Notes under the pieces: model-generated | Told to the model about the DNA's origin: nothing | The model's input: only the letters and a program-made list of their open reading frames with translations | Databases searched by the model: none | Position numbers and translations under genes: made by a program | Shown: positions 23,073 through 33,865 of the stretch, piece after piece | Layout: each line of letters starts with the position of its first letter | Position numbering within the stretch: position 1 is the stretch's first letter | From: Xylaria sp. FL1777 | Lineage: Eukaryota > Ascomycota > Sordariomycetes > Xylariales > Xylariaceae | Length of the DNA stretch: 64,000 nt | Assembly: GCA_022578965.1 (NCBI GenBank) | Contig: MU400645.1 | Coordinates: forward strand, 44,672 to 108,671 | Direction: 5' to 3'

Positions 23073-23870
23073 ATGCTTTCTTCGCCAACATCTTCATCTG
23101 CAGGCGCACAAGACATGCCTCTCTTCATACAGCCTCTTGACGTGCCCGACATCCCGGCCTGTGCCAGGCTCTCCGCTGCCGCCTTTGCCACAGATCCGCA
23201 TACGATTGTGAAACAGCTAGGTCAGCAACCATACGACATGTTCACTATAGCACGCTCAGGCCTAGAGGAGAACCTCAAGCAGCAGAACTTTATCTGCGTG
23301 AAAGCGGTAGACAATCAGGGCATCGTCGTCGGGCATGCGAGCTGGGCGTTTTCTGGCGGGGGTCAGAGGCGCGCTCCGTCGAGCGGCACCGGCGGCGGCG
23401 ATTCGGCGGGAGAGGACAAGACAGTGGAGCCGGGCAGGCCGCAAGCACGTGGCAACGAGGCGGAAGAGGGAGATTCCGTCGAGCGCCTCCACGCGCTCGA
23501 GGAGGCCGAAACACAGTACTGGCTGCAGAACTTGGTCCCCGCGGACACGCCGTGCATGTTCGTCGTTGGGCTCGCGGTGTCACCCAGCCACGAGGGACGG
23601 GGCATCGGGAGAGCGCTGCTGCGCCATGGCAACGCCATTGCGGACGAGCGGGGCTTGTCGATCTGGGTGCACTCGTCGCACCGGGCCTATGTTGCGTACA
23701 GCAAGGCAGGGTTCGTGACGCGGCGCGAGCTCAGGATCGACCTCGACGACTATGCGCCGCGGCCGCCGCGCAACGGCGAGGCGACCATGGCGGTGGCGGG
23801 CCGGGATGATGACGGCCAGTGGGGGCAGTACGTGATCAGGTATATGGAGAGAAAGCCGGGCGGGAACTGA
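23073..23870 (+). CDS. GNAT-family N-acetyltransferase
   Basis: A single exon of 265 residues. GNAT enzymes transfer acetyl from acetyl-CoA to an amine; the substrate is unknown. The N-terminal strand (FIQPLDVPDIPACARLSAAA) and the core with the acetyl-CoA loop (MFVVGLAVSPSHEGRGIGRA, about 166-185; the R/QxxGxG motif is present) are clear, followed by LSIWVHSSHRAYVAYSKAGF. A Gly/Ser/Glu-rich insertion at about residues 90-140 separates the first strands from the core and is probably disordered. The coding sequence is much richer in G+C than the flanking DNA, which is AT-rich. An internal ATG at residue 15 could be the real start. Next to it downstream is a decayed methyltransferase on the opposite strand. 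Confidence 0.88.
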   Translation: MLSSPTSSSAGAQDMPLFIQPLDVPDIPACARLSAAAFATDPHTIVKQLGQQPYDMFTIARSGLEENLKQQNFICVKAVDNQGIVVGHASWAFSGGGQRRAPSSGTGGGDSAGEDKTVEPGRPQARGNEAEEGDSVERLHALEEAETQYWLQNLVPADTPCMFVVGLAVSPSHEGRGIGRALLRHGNAIADERGLSIWVHSSHRAYVAYSKAGFVTRRELRIDLDDYAPRPPRNGEATMAVAGRDDDGQWGQYVIRYMERKPGGN

Positions 23871-24127
23871 CGCAGCGAATATTGTTATACGAACCAATTC
23901 GATGGTCCGCTGTCGTTACTGTCGTTGTGGTGCCGGCGTATCTAAATACGGTTAGTATTTCTACCTAGAAATGGTCAATGGTGCCCCCTGTCTATCTTCT
24001 AAAATTCTGAAATTCTTAACGCTATACGCAGTATGTCTCAGACACTTGAATCCACAGTCTTTCTCACGTCGACCGATTAACAAACCGTTCAACCTCCTAA
24101 ACAGCCTTGGAAGCGTGAGTCGGGCGC

Positions 24128-24420
24128 TCAATGCTTCTTTCCGACTACCAGGTATCTCAGCAAGGTGATACAGGCTCCTAGTCTGGTGGTCTCTTCAACG
24201 GCTGCGGGGAGGAGACGCTTTACTTCACCAGCCATGTACTCGTTTTCGTCTTCCATGTAATCTGATCATGGATCATGAGATCGGCTTCATGGAATTTGAA
24301 AGCCAAGTGACGTGGTACATCTCTGGTGACTCTCTCGACTTCTACAAACCCACTATCCGCAAAGAACTCATCAAGGTGATTGATCCATGTCGGTTTAAGT
24401 AGGGGATCCTGGACGGACAA
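24128..24420 (-). pseudogene. SAM-dependent methyltransferase C-terminal relic
   Basis: Two minus-strand frames that abut encode the end of a fungal class I methyltransferase. The first reads LDEFFADSGFVEVERVTRDV and HLAFKFHEADLMIHDQIT. The second continues from about position 24249 as EYMAGEVKRLLPAAVEETTR and ends ITLLRYLVVGKKH with a stop at 24128-24130. In intact relatives these segments lie in one frame and the protein ends in VVGRK. No GT..AG intron can join them, so I read a small frameshift. The N-terminal SAM-binding half is missing upstream, where TACCTA-rich sequence begins. It is a broken and truncated gene. Family assignment rests on the pattern of the last 90 residues. Confidence 0.55.
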
Positions 24421-26179
24421 GAGATAGGTAAGAAGTATGTAGGTAGGTATTAAGGTAGCCTTAAGATGCCTAAATATCTACTATGTACCTATGTTCACAT
24501 ATACCTACATAATGTAGCTACATGTTACATACTTACATACCTGGTAAGCGGTTGGTACTCTTTTAGCAGCCGCGTATAGTCGCCTTGTCTCGCAAGAACA
24601 CACCTTTCCTGTCTATATTAACTACTAGGTAGGTACTACAATGCGTATTGGGCGAGAGAGCTTTTAGCAGCCTGTAACATAGGACTCCTTTCGGTATTTC
24701 TACCTGCTTCCTTGTGTGGGCCCCAAGGATCTGTATGTTGTCGGATCAGCAACGCAGATGAGGTTGTACCCTGCTGCCGGCTACACGATGCTATTTAAAC
24801 GCGCACCACATAAACGGCCACCGAAGCCCATTGGCTCCTGGCCGGCCCCTCGAAGACTCAGGATGCACTTGAGTCCCCGGGTTACTCGGCCTCTGGTATA
24901 ACGGTCCTTACGGCCTTTACGGCCATGTCTACTAGTGGTAGGTATAAGTAAATCTAGTCGAAACTCGGCACCAATTTCAGCCCTTTCACGTGAAAACCTC
25001 TGCGACCAGATTATGTCAACACGGCAAGGATGCCGGTTCGAGACAGCGCACGATCCCCGTCGGCGGTCACCACCGGTCTGATAGTGGTCTCTGTCTTCTT
25101 TCTAGTTCTTTCTGCTATTGCCCTCATTCTCCGATTCCAGGTACAGCGGCTCCACCCACGTCCTATCATCGCCGAGGACTTCTAGATAGCTACAGGAGTT
25201 CAGGAACTAAGAAAAGGAAAGAAATCCAAGGCCTCGATGAGAATATTATACCTAGGTGTTGTTAGGTAGATACTATAACTACCAACAGCACGAGAAGTGT
25301 GCTCTAGCTACAGGACACGGACCGCGTAATATCTAATACTCCCCATTTCTCAGCTATGTCAGGTACCTGTAGAAATAACGAATTGAAAATTTATCTTTCC
25401 TGCAATTATCTCACTTTTCCTACTGTTGGGCATACATACTTCACCAAATATTTAGGGGTGCTATAGTTTGTTGACGGGAGGGCCCAGTTGCTTAGGTACG
25501 TTCACTATTATTCAGGATTACCTTTGCCATACGTGCCTATATGTCGAACATACAATATCTCAACATCCAAGACTAGACAATACCTGATGGTTGCTGCGAA
25601 ACTTCAAATGAACCGTGTTTACTTTGTCTCTCCTGAATTCCTCATGGCACATGCTGTACTATAATAGTGACGGGCGTAAAATATATTAGATCGTTAGATA
25701 AACGGGAACACCTTGATTACAGCCCAGTTTGTTTTTGTTTTTTTTATCCTTTCTGTAGCCTCCCGCAAACTCCCAGCATCGCAACAACCAACACAGAGGA
25801 CAATAATGAAATGGTGAGGTTTCTCCGATGCCACTTCATGCTATTTTAAGGCTTTTAGGACTCTCGGAGATGTTTTGCCAACATTCGCAAATTTGAGTCG
25901 AAATAAGATGCCTCAGACAACTTCAAGGAGGTATATCACGGAAGCTCTTTCAGGTGAGGTAATTATGGAATAGCTCTTATATCTACCTACCTAGATACCT
26001 CATAGTAATAGTGACGTGCTGCAGCTTCCCCGTCTTTGTACCTTACTGGTACCTACCTAGGAAGGTATGTATAGTAGAGAGAGCGCAATTACCTAACATA
26101 CTTAAGTAAGTAACATGCTGCTTTGCCCTTCACTCATTACCTACTGCTGCTTAATTGTCCGTATCACCTACTTCAACAA

Positions 26180-26460
26180 TCAACTAACTAGGTACCTACT
26201 TAAGTACCTACCTACAGGTAGGTATGCACCTACCTCTAGGTACTTAAGTAGCTATTTAGAGGCAGGTAGGTGAGGCACCTACGTTAGCAGTTATAATCGC
26301 ACTTTGGTCTACACAACAACAAGATTCATTACAAGCACTTGAGGCTTCGGAAGCACATGTGACCTCTAGGTCATCTACGTCCAGCCTCCCAATACCTATA
26401 TATTACCTACCTACTAACTTAGGTAAGTAGGTACCTACTTACACGTAGGTATGCGCAACA
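26180..26460. repeat. dense TACCTA/TAGGTA palindromic repeats
   Basis: Overlapping inverted copies of a short unit (for example CTAGGTACCTAC and GTAGGTACCTAC) fill two blocks, 26190-26290 and 26395-26460. They lie in non-coding DNA before the coiled-coil gene. The same unit recurs across the window and appears to be a genome-wide intergenic motif. Confidence 0.85.
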
Positions 26461-26784
26461 GCTAACCGCCTCGTCGTTCTAGCCTCCGGGATTCTTTGCC
26501 ATCACTGTTTATAAAAGACTTGGTGCGTCTCCCGAGTATATCTGTCGCATGGCCTAGATTGAAGACCTATATTGAACTGCACATCTACCAAAGAAGCCTC
26601 CGTCTCATACATTTGATACACCCCTTTTTACACCATTAGCCATATCCCTAATGCAAGGACTTGACAATTCTACGTCTTTAGATGACATAGTCCCGATAGT
26701 GTCGCCCTTTCAATTGTCTGTTCCAGCTCACCCTTCAATGGCAATCGCGGTGCCCCCTCTAGTATCAGCCCCAAATTCAGCATC

Positions 26785-27925
26785 ATGTCCTTTCACGCCT
26801 CCGCTAATACTCAACGTCTTGAGCACGGACTCTGGCGTGCCCTTACACGTCTGGACGGGTTTGAGTTCCCCCAGGAACCACTGCTCACAGGGGTTGATCT
26901 TAAGAACTTTGAGAAGGTCATGCTAGGCAAGTCATCATGGAGACATTTGACCGAGGCAACACTTGCCGCCCGGGTAGCAGTTATTTTCGAAGCAGCTTGC
27001 AATGTCTTTGAAAATGAGAATTATCCAGCTTCGACTGGGTTGTTCTATATGAGAGTGGCAAAGAAAGTCACTAGGACCAGACTGAAGGTGAGTCAACCAG
27101 CCAGTTTGACCTCAAACTCATATCATTATCGCTATGAATACCGGGTTTCTCGAATAGCTCGGTCGTCTATCACCATCGATTGACTTGCAAATCTTCTAGG
27201 ATTATACAATCTTCCATCAAATCATAGACACATATGTGGGAGGGCTGAAGAAAGTAGCTACCCGCTCAGAAAACCACGTCTACGTCGACCGACGAAGCGC
27301 ACCTGCGGCTCTCAGCGTGGCTTCATGGATCGACCTAACCGAGGATCAATGCATCAGCATCACTACAAAAGGGTCCATGAATATTAACAACAGCACCCCT
27401 CCCCAACAACAGTCACGCAAGAGGCGGGCTGAGGTTCTCGAAGATGGCCGTAAGGACAGGGAGGCTGAGGCGCGAGGAATCCAGCTCAAGAAGGCAATTT
27501 CAGAGCGGGACCAGGCCCTCAGGGAGCTCGGGGAAGCCAAGACACAAATACATAGCTTGACACAAGAGATTGAAGCCACGAAATTCAGATGTGATAACCA
27601 AGAAGTTCAGCTCCGGGACGCTAAGCGAGAGGTCAAGAGAAAGACTTCGGAATGGCGGCGTGCGCAAGTCAAACAGGAGAAATTTCTCAAAGCGTTTAAA
27701 GCATCCCAGCGTGATCGAGAAGAGGCGATCGCAAACCTTGAGCGCCAATATGACGATCGTGATTCGAAGTATTTCACTCAAGCTGAAACCCGGTGGAAGG
27801 ACGCTACGAGAGATCTGACACTCGCTAAGCGAGAACGCGACCAGTCTCAGAGGGCACTTGCCGATTGCGCCAGAGTAATCAAGTCTCTCAACTCCAAGCT
27901 CAACGGCGAAAATGGTGGCGCCTGA
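26785..27925 (+). CDS. coiled-coil protein of unknown function
   Basis: Two exons, 26785-27087 and 27200-27925, giving 342 residues; donor GTGAGT, acceptor TTCTAG, phase 0 on both sides. I do not recognise a family. The first 150 residues look globular and helical (TEATLAARVAVIFEAACNVF, TIFHQIIDTYVGGLKKVATR). A Ser/Gln-rich linker leads to QSRKRRAEVLEDGRKDRE, a likely nuclear signal. From about residue 185 to 335 the protein is a highly charged heptad-like coiled coil (LKKAISERDQALRELGEAK, LTLAKRERDQSQRALADCAR). The body of the first part and the second exon are clean open frame across the predicted junction, which supports the model. It could be structural or chromatin-associated; nothing in the context says which. 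Confidence 0.7.
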
Positions 27926-30015
27926 AAAGAGATGTCTTTCGGCGAGGTCGCGGGCCTACAGACACAAAACGAGGATCGCAACACAAGCCCGGTTAAGATG
28001 GTTTGGTGGTCAGATGCTGCGGGGATGTCTTTTTCGATGACTTCATGGTTTAACTTAAGCATACTACCTTGGATGACAGGCTCTTTCGGTCCTCCCGACC
28101 TGAAGCAGTCTTGTCTACGGTAGATGCCGTGATGTTGTATCACGATGGAGATGCCTTCAAAATCCAGGTACATAAAAGGTCAGGTTCATATATTGTTGAC
28201 CCAAGAATCCGACGAAATTAGATTCAGTGGCTCAAGCACAAACCCCAGGACCCGTGACTAAATGCTGTGATTCGCTTGCATATGAAGATAACGCTGAGCA
28301 GGTCGTCCTTGGCGTCGGAAATATACTGTCATTTCCCTTCTAAGTCTCGCTTACACGATACTGGTAAAATCCCTGGGGGAGTAGTAGCCCCTCCACGATC
28401 GGACAATTGGATGGGTTGCCAACGTCGTCATCATAAGTGGTATGTAAACTGCACGGTCTTTCAATTAGAGCACAGGACAAATAGGTATGTGAATTTAGAA
28501 GTATGCAGATAATATCACCGGACTTGAAGCCGGTATCTATTTTACCCAGGAAACGAGAGGGATTCCATAACCGTCGTGCACAACACCGGATCATAACACG
28601 GTCGTGCATATTGACCCCCCGCAGTGAGAGTCTAATACATGGCAGCGTAGATCTCCGGTGATTGGCGCCCGGGCAAGTTGCCGTGCCTGCCCTCCTTACT
28701 CCTACTTGCGCAGTAAGAGTCCCTCGTGGCCCTCTATCATGTGGAGATGGAGATGAGATGGAGATGGAGATGGACAGGGACATGGCCGAGTATGAGTTTC
28801 GCCGAACATGGATATGTGCATCGTCTTCGTCAGTTCGGCCGATTGGTCCGCAAGAATAATGGTCGCGCCTTCAAAGCACCGCAACGCGTCCAGCTCTATG
28901 CGTAGGTCTGCGTCCGTACGAGAATTAATGACTGCATGCCAATGGTGGCACGTACATGTACGGGATGCGTTACGGGATGCGTCGTCCAACCACGATGCGT
29001 TTCACTATCGATCAAGTTATAGTACACGTAAGAACCGTCCCAGTTGTCACGGTCCGCAGGAAGTTCACTTCAGCCGCAAAAAAGAATTCGCAAGTCCCCA
29101 GTCTAACGTCCGGACGAGAGGAGCGGTGTGTTTTGCGGTGCAATTGGTCGGGACAACATGCCCCCAACCAGCCATCTCGGTACATACGCATACGCATCTA
29201 TTTCTTTTGGCGTCTTATCTGCATGTAGAATTGTAGAATACCTTGGGCGCAGTTCCAGATGCTGCTCTACCCCAAGTTCGGTCCCATGTTGTAGGTACGC
29301 TAATGTACAGCTAATGCACACCCGGTACGCTAACGCTAGCGCTGCCGAATCTTGCAACCTCCTGTATAGATCGCAGCTCACATCCAAGCGAAAACGATGA
29401 AGGATAGACAAAGTAAACGACAAAGAAGAAACCGTCTCGTTGCTTGACATGTGGTGAAACGGGGCATCACTGCCTTGGTCCAGTGAGCTGTGCTACGGGT
29501 ATACCTTATTTGTGAGGATCACGTATCAAAGGTACCGGTACCTCTATCTCGAGGTACGTAAGCAAGGTACGTAGTAGTAGTGTAAAGTACCTACATGTAG
29601 GTAGTGTGCGCTCGAAATGCAAGATGCTGAGATGACAGAAAGCCACCGGGCTATCCTTGTCTTGGAGACCAAAAGGGGCCAGCTCCAGCTCAATTACCGC
29701 GAATCTACGCAGTATGTGTGCTCTCTATCCGCGATGCCGGTACCACGGCGCGGAGAATGCGGCTAGAGATGAAGCTACGCAAGCTGTGTTCGGCAAGATG
29801 GGTAGCGTGTGAGCCTGTAAGCTTAGCCTAGCCACATCTGACTGTGCTGTTCTTTTCCTTTTCCCTGTTTTCTTTTGTTATTGTAACGGCTCAACGTGCA
29901 TGACTTTACGGTTAGAGTGCAAATCATGAAGATATAATTGTAATTCACATATACCGTACTACTAAGTAATACATCAACGGAAACCAAATCGGAAGCTATA
30001 TACTGGTAGTTCATT
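27926..30015. other. intergenic region
   Basis: No recognisable gene. It holds a GAGATG microsatellite at about 28742-28775 and TACCTA-type elements near 29530-29605. Open frames here overlap on both strands and lack motifs. Confidence 0.5.
28742..28775. repeat. GAGATG microsatellite
   Basis: Five or six copies of GGAGAT with one interruption, in non-coding DNA. Confidence 0.85.
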
Positions 30016-31978
30016 TCATTGAGAGATATGCTCCAGAGTTTCCCCATCGCTCTGCTGCCAGGGATAGATATCCTCGAGTGATTTGATGAGCGTCTCATGA
30101 TGGGGCGACCTTGGCTTGATCGCATTCTTGAACGGCAAAGGGTGGCTCACTACGCCGGCCTGGAACTCAGGCTTGCACGCGGCACCCGCTCCGATCTCAG
30201 AAGATCTACTCACGTTGAACACTGCTAGAGATTGCGCGACCATGAGGAATAAGGTCGTATCGGCAAGGATGCTTCCCGGGCATATGCGTCGCCCGAAACC
30301 GAAGACGAACTTATGCGGATCGGGCTCTGGTTTGTGGCTGCCTATGGGCAAGAACCGTTCAGGCTTGAAAGTTTCAGGTTCGGGATGGATTTCAGGATCG
30401 TGCGTGAAGTGCCTTTGCCGAATGTATATCAGACATGTCCGATTCAGAAGGGAGATGACCAGAGGGCCTTTGCTTACCAGACATTCGCAAACAGCATAGA
30501 TCCTTTCGGAATGAAGTATCCTTCGCAAACATCGTCTTCCGTGCTTTGATGTGGCAGACCCATCGGGGCGACTGGGTGCCAACGAAGAGTTTCCTTCACA
30601 ATGGCATCGATATATGGGAGATCACCACGGTCTGCCAATGTAGGTAGCCGGTCACTTCCTATGACCCGATCGATCTCCTCTTGGCCAAGCCTCTGCACCT
30701 CCGGATATATCGTCATCGCTAAGTAGAAGGTTGCAATTGCCGACACGGTCTGGATATGTTAGAAATTGGCGGCATATCGGCCAAAGGAGGACTCACTGTA
30801 TCTGCTCCTGCTGCGTATAAAGACATCGCCGACCATTTGTTGATATCACTTGCCTCCGGGTCTGAGTCCCCTGCTTCAATGAGTCGCGACATGAACGACG
30901 TCTCATAATTGCCTTGCGCCATTTGGTGCTTGACGAACGTATAAGGCACGTCCGTTACGCAAAGTAGCTCAGATTCCCATTGGCGAGCGGTTTTCTTCCA
31001 GGCAGTGCCAGGCACCCAGTCCGGGAGTTGGTTCACTATTTCCCAATTAGGACTCGGTCGCATGGGTGGCGATGCCGATCAGAGATGGTGCTTACAGAAG
31101 GGGAACAAATCCACTAGAAAAGCTCCGGGTACTGCAGCGCGCGCAAACTTATCCATAGCGTCACCAACCATATTGATCAAGACGTCCTCATGATGAGGTT
31201 CTGCTGTATAGCCGTAGGTGATTTTTAAGACGATTGTGCCAACCGCCCTGATCCAGGGCGTTAGTAGGAAGTCCATGCCCTTCTAAGTCAACCTGGGAGC
31301 AAGAGACTCACTTCCTGATATGATCTACAAGATTTCCTGGGCCATTCAGAACATGGAGAAGAAAATGGCCTACCTCGGCCGTCTGTAGATGACCAAATTG
31401 TGCAACAGCCGAGTTGGAACCGATGACACGGGTTAAATTTTTGCGCATAGCCCGAAATCTTCTATTATACGGGGACATTCCAAGCGTGTTCTCCCATCCC
31501 ACCCTAACATAGCCCACGTTAACAGCGCGCGAAGATTGACAATAGTAGCAAGGACGTACAATTCACAAGCAAAGAGCTGCTTAGGCCGCGATGAATACTT
31601 CGAAGACCTCTTCTCAAACAGCTCAAACGCAAGTTGTGGATCGTTGATAATGATGATTGACTGGCCGAAGACAGTTACAGAGCTTATCGGGCCTGTTCGT
31701 TGATGACGGCGTCCAGCCACATAGATCAGCCAAAGCTCGTATGCACAGGGCACGTTCAATCATCTTTATAACCGACCATATAGCTTTTTATGCTCCAACC
31801 AGTGATGCGCCTCAAGTGCGCCGGGCTTGGGCAAGTCGTTCAGGTTTCCTACCAGCGGTAGGCCTTTGGGACCGGGCGGTAGTGGCTGACGTGCCTTATT
31901 CGATTGATTTCGGAGCAATATGGCTGCAAGATATGCAATGCCCAAGCCGAGCATCAGAGACCACGAGTTCGACGCCAT
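30016..31978 (-). CDS. cytochrome P450 monooxygenase (first of two)
   Basis: Seven exons on the minus strand: 31978-31777, 31692-31560, 31503-31312, 31247-31096, 31035-30797, 30749-30478, 30412-30016, giving 528 residues. Introns are 47-84 nt with matching phases. The N-terminal membrane anchor (SLMLGLGIAYLAAILL) is followed by the Pro-rich hinge QPLPPGPKGLPLVGN, so it sits in the ER membrane. The I-helix oxygen-activation motif is intact (AAGADT, D305-T306), the ExxR pair is ETLR (359-362), and the heme loop is FGFGRRICPG with C441. The sequence resembles O-methylsterigmatocystin-oxidoreductase-type P450s, a large group of secondary-metabolism hydroxylases; the substrate cannot be told. It is upstream of the CFEM receptor and transcribed away from it. 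All parts look functional. Confidence 0.93.
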
Positions 31979-33865
31979 CTTCGGGAGCTAACGATTAATT
32001 CATGTGAGGACTTGGAAGACGGCTGCACGAGTCTGCGTATTCTTAACTCCAACTTCATGTTCTCTAAATGAAGAATATACACCGCGAGCTTCTACATAGT
32101 CTCCGCCCATAGACCTTCAGGCCCTGCTTCAGAACCCCCTCACACCTTGCTCCCTAATCTTAGAGACACATGTTCTGCATGGAATCCCCTGCTAACGTAA
32201 CCATGTTTATTACCAGGCAATGCAGTGCATACCAACATGAGGCAGACTAACAACGTGGTATAGGTAGTAAATAGTTGTTAAGGTCTAGCATGAGCAAGCG
32301 AGTAGCTGCACCTCGAGCTTTAATACCGAAGACTCCCTGTACATACATTAGTAACAATGCTGGGTTTTGTTACAAGAGTCGATGCCTGGATGGCTGCTGG
32401 GGTCTTGAAGGTGGGTGAAGCGCCAAGTATGCCAAGACTTTATAACGTCGGTAGTCTAGCTACCATGGAGACCAGTTCACAACGTCGTAATCATGTAACC
32501 ATGCAATCACACTTCGCGTCGATAACACAAGTCCCGGGCAGTATACGGTATGCGAATGCATCCAAAGGTCTAAGCCAGTTACACATTAAATGCAAAAATC
32601 AGAAGAGTGCAGAGACCCGTGCAGCGCATGCCTATTAGCTTGCTCTTGAGAAAATCATTCGTGTAATAATACTGTCGCCTAGTAGAGTCAGGACTAAACC
32701 GAGCTCATCTGGGATTGCTGTGGTGCGACTTGGTATATCCGATGTAGGAGTAATGGAGAGTAAACTACCAATTCAATCCGAAATACCCAAGAAACTCCTT
32801 TTAAAACTGTCTCAATATTATATCTCCCATTCAGACCAACCTTTATCCCTGGCCCTCGCAGCGAGGCAGCTTGTACGTGAGATTGTTAAATCAATCGATT
32901 ATTCAACCGTATGTATAATCAGGCAATGATAAATAATATATCGGTAGAAATCATTATGAAGCAAAGAAATAGGGGAGCGGTTCGTGTGAAGCTTCCACCG
33001 ATTGAAGTACTAAAAAAACAGCAGTCGCAAACCGAATACTCAAGCCGTACTTAGTGTACATATAAGAGGATCTTCAACCGGTCTTCTTTACAAAGATCCT
33101 CTGTGTTGAATTACTAGGAGTCGTTATAAATCTTTGTCTCTACACGTGTACTTCAGTTTACAGTAAGAAACTAAGACAGATACCTACACCGCACAGGGGG
33201 AAAAGCGAAGTCGATGACATGCAGCCAACATGAGGGGTCGTTATATGCAAGTTACTCGACCCTACGCAGTACTTATAATTTCCTAAACGAGTAGAGCCCT
33301 AATAGGAATACCCATAGCCAGCTTTCCCAATCCCTGGCTACACTAACTATACTGTGTACACTACACTAAGAGTTTTTATAATTGTATAAAGTTTGGTTTG
33401 CCCCCCCGGCCTATCCCCCCTGGTTTGACGTTGACCAGCATTGCAGTCTTAATCCCGGGGGAGGTCTATGCGATTCTGCTAGATGAATTGAGAAAAAGAA
33501 ACGATTAATAACAGTTTGTGAATCTGTACATATTTTCGTGTCCGGGCTACCACGTGCTAGTATAATGGAATCGATCTATCTGCTCAGTTAACTACTTGTT
33601 ATCCCGCATGCAGTTCCTCATCTTGCTCTTTCTTCTTTTTTTCTTCTATATTATAATGGGACAATTTCACTGTCCATTTAGGGGACAACTCTTTTAACAA
33701 CATCGCTGCGAAAGTCGAATCGTGCCGTGTAGGGCACTGGATGCCGCCTACAGCACCTACTCAAGCCCACTACTCCTCATACTCCAACTAATTCATAGTC
33801 TATCTCACGTGGCCCCAGTACTCAATATTAACATTGGACAGCTGGTATCAAGTCACAGGTTCGCC
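31979..33865. promoter_or_regulatory. divergent region between P450 and CFEM receptor
   Basis: This 1.9 kb lies between two genes transcribed away from each other and should contain both promoters. No gene is recognisable in it. A CT-rich tract (TTGCTCTTTCTTCTTTTTTTCTTC) precedes the receptor start at about 33622-33645. Confidence 0.5.

Larger units (their letters stand above)
23871..26784. other. intergenic region rich in TACCTA palindromes
   Basis: It contains the methyltransferase relic (24128-24420). The rest has no convincing gene. Dense TACCTA/TAGGTA elements occur at 24430-24545, 25980-26060 and 26180-26460, many arranged as inverted pairs. Confidence 0.55.
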
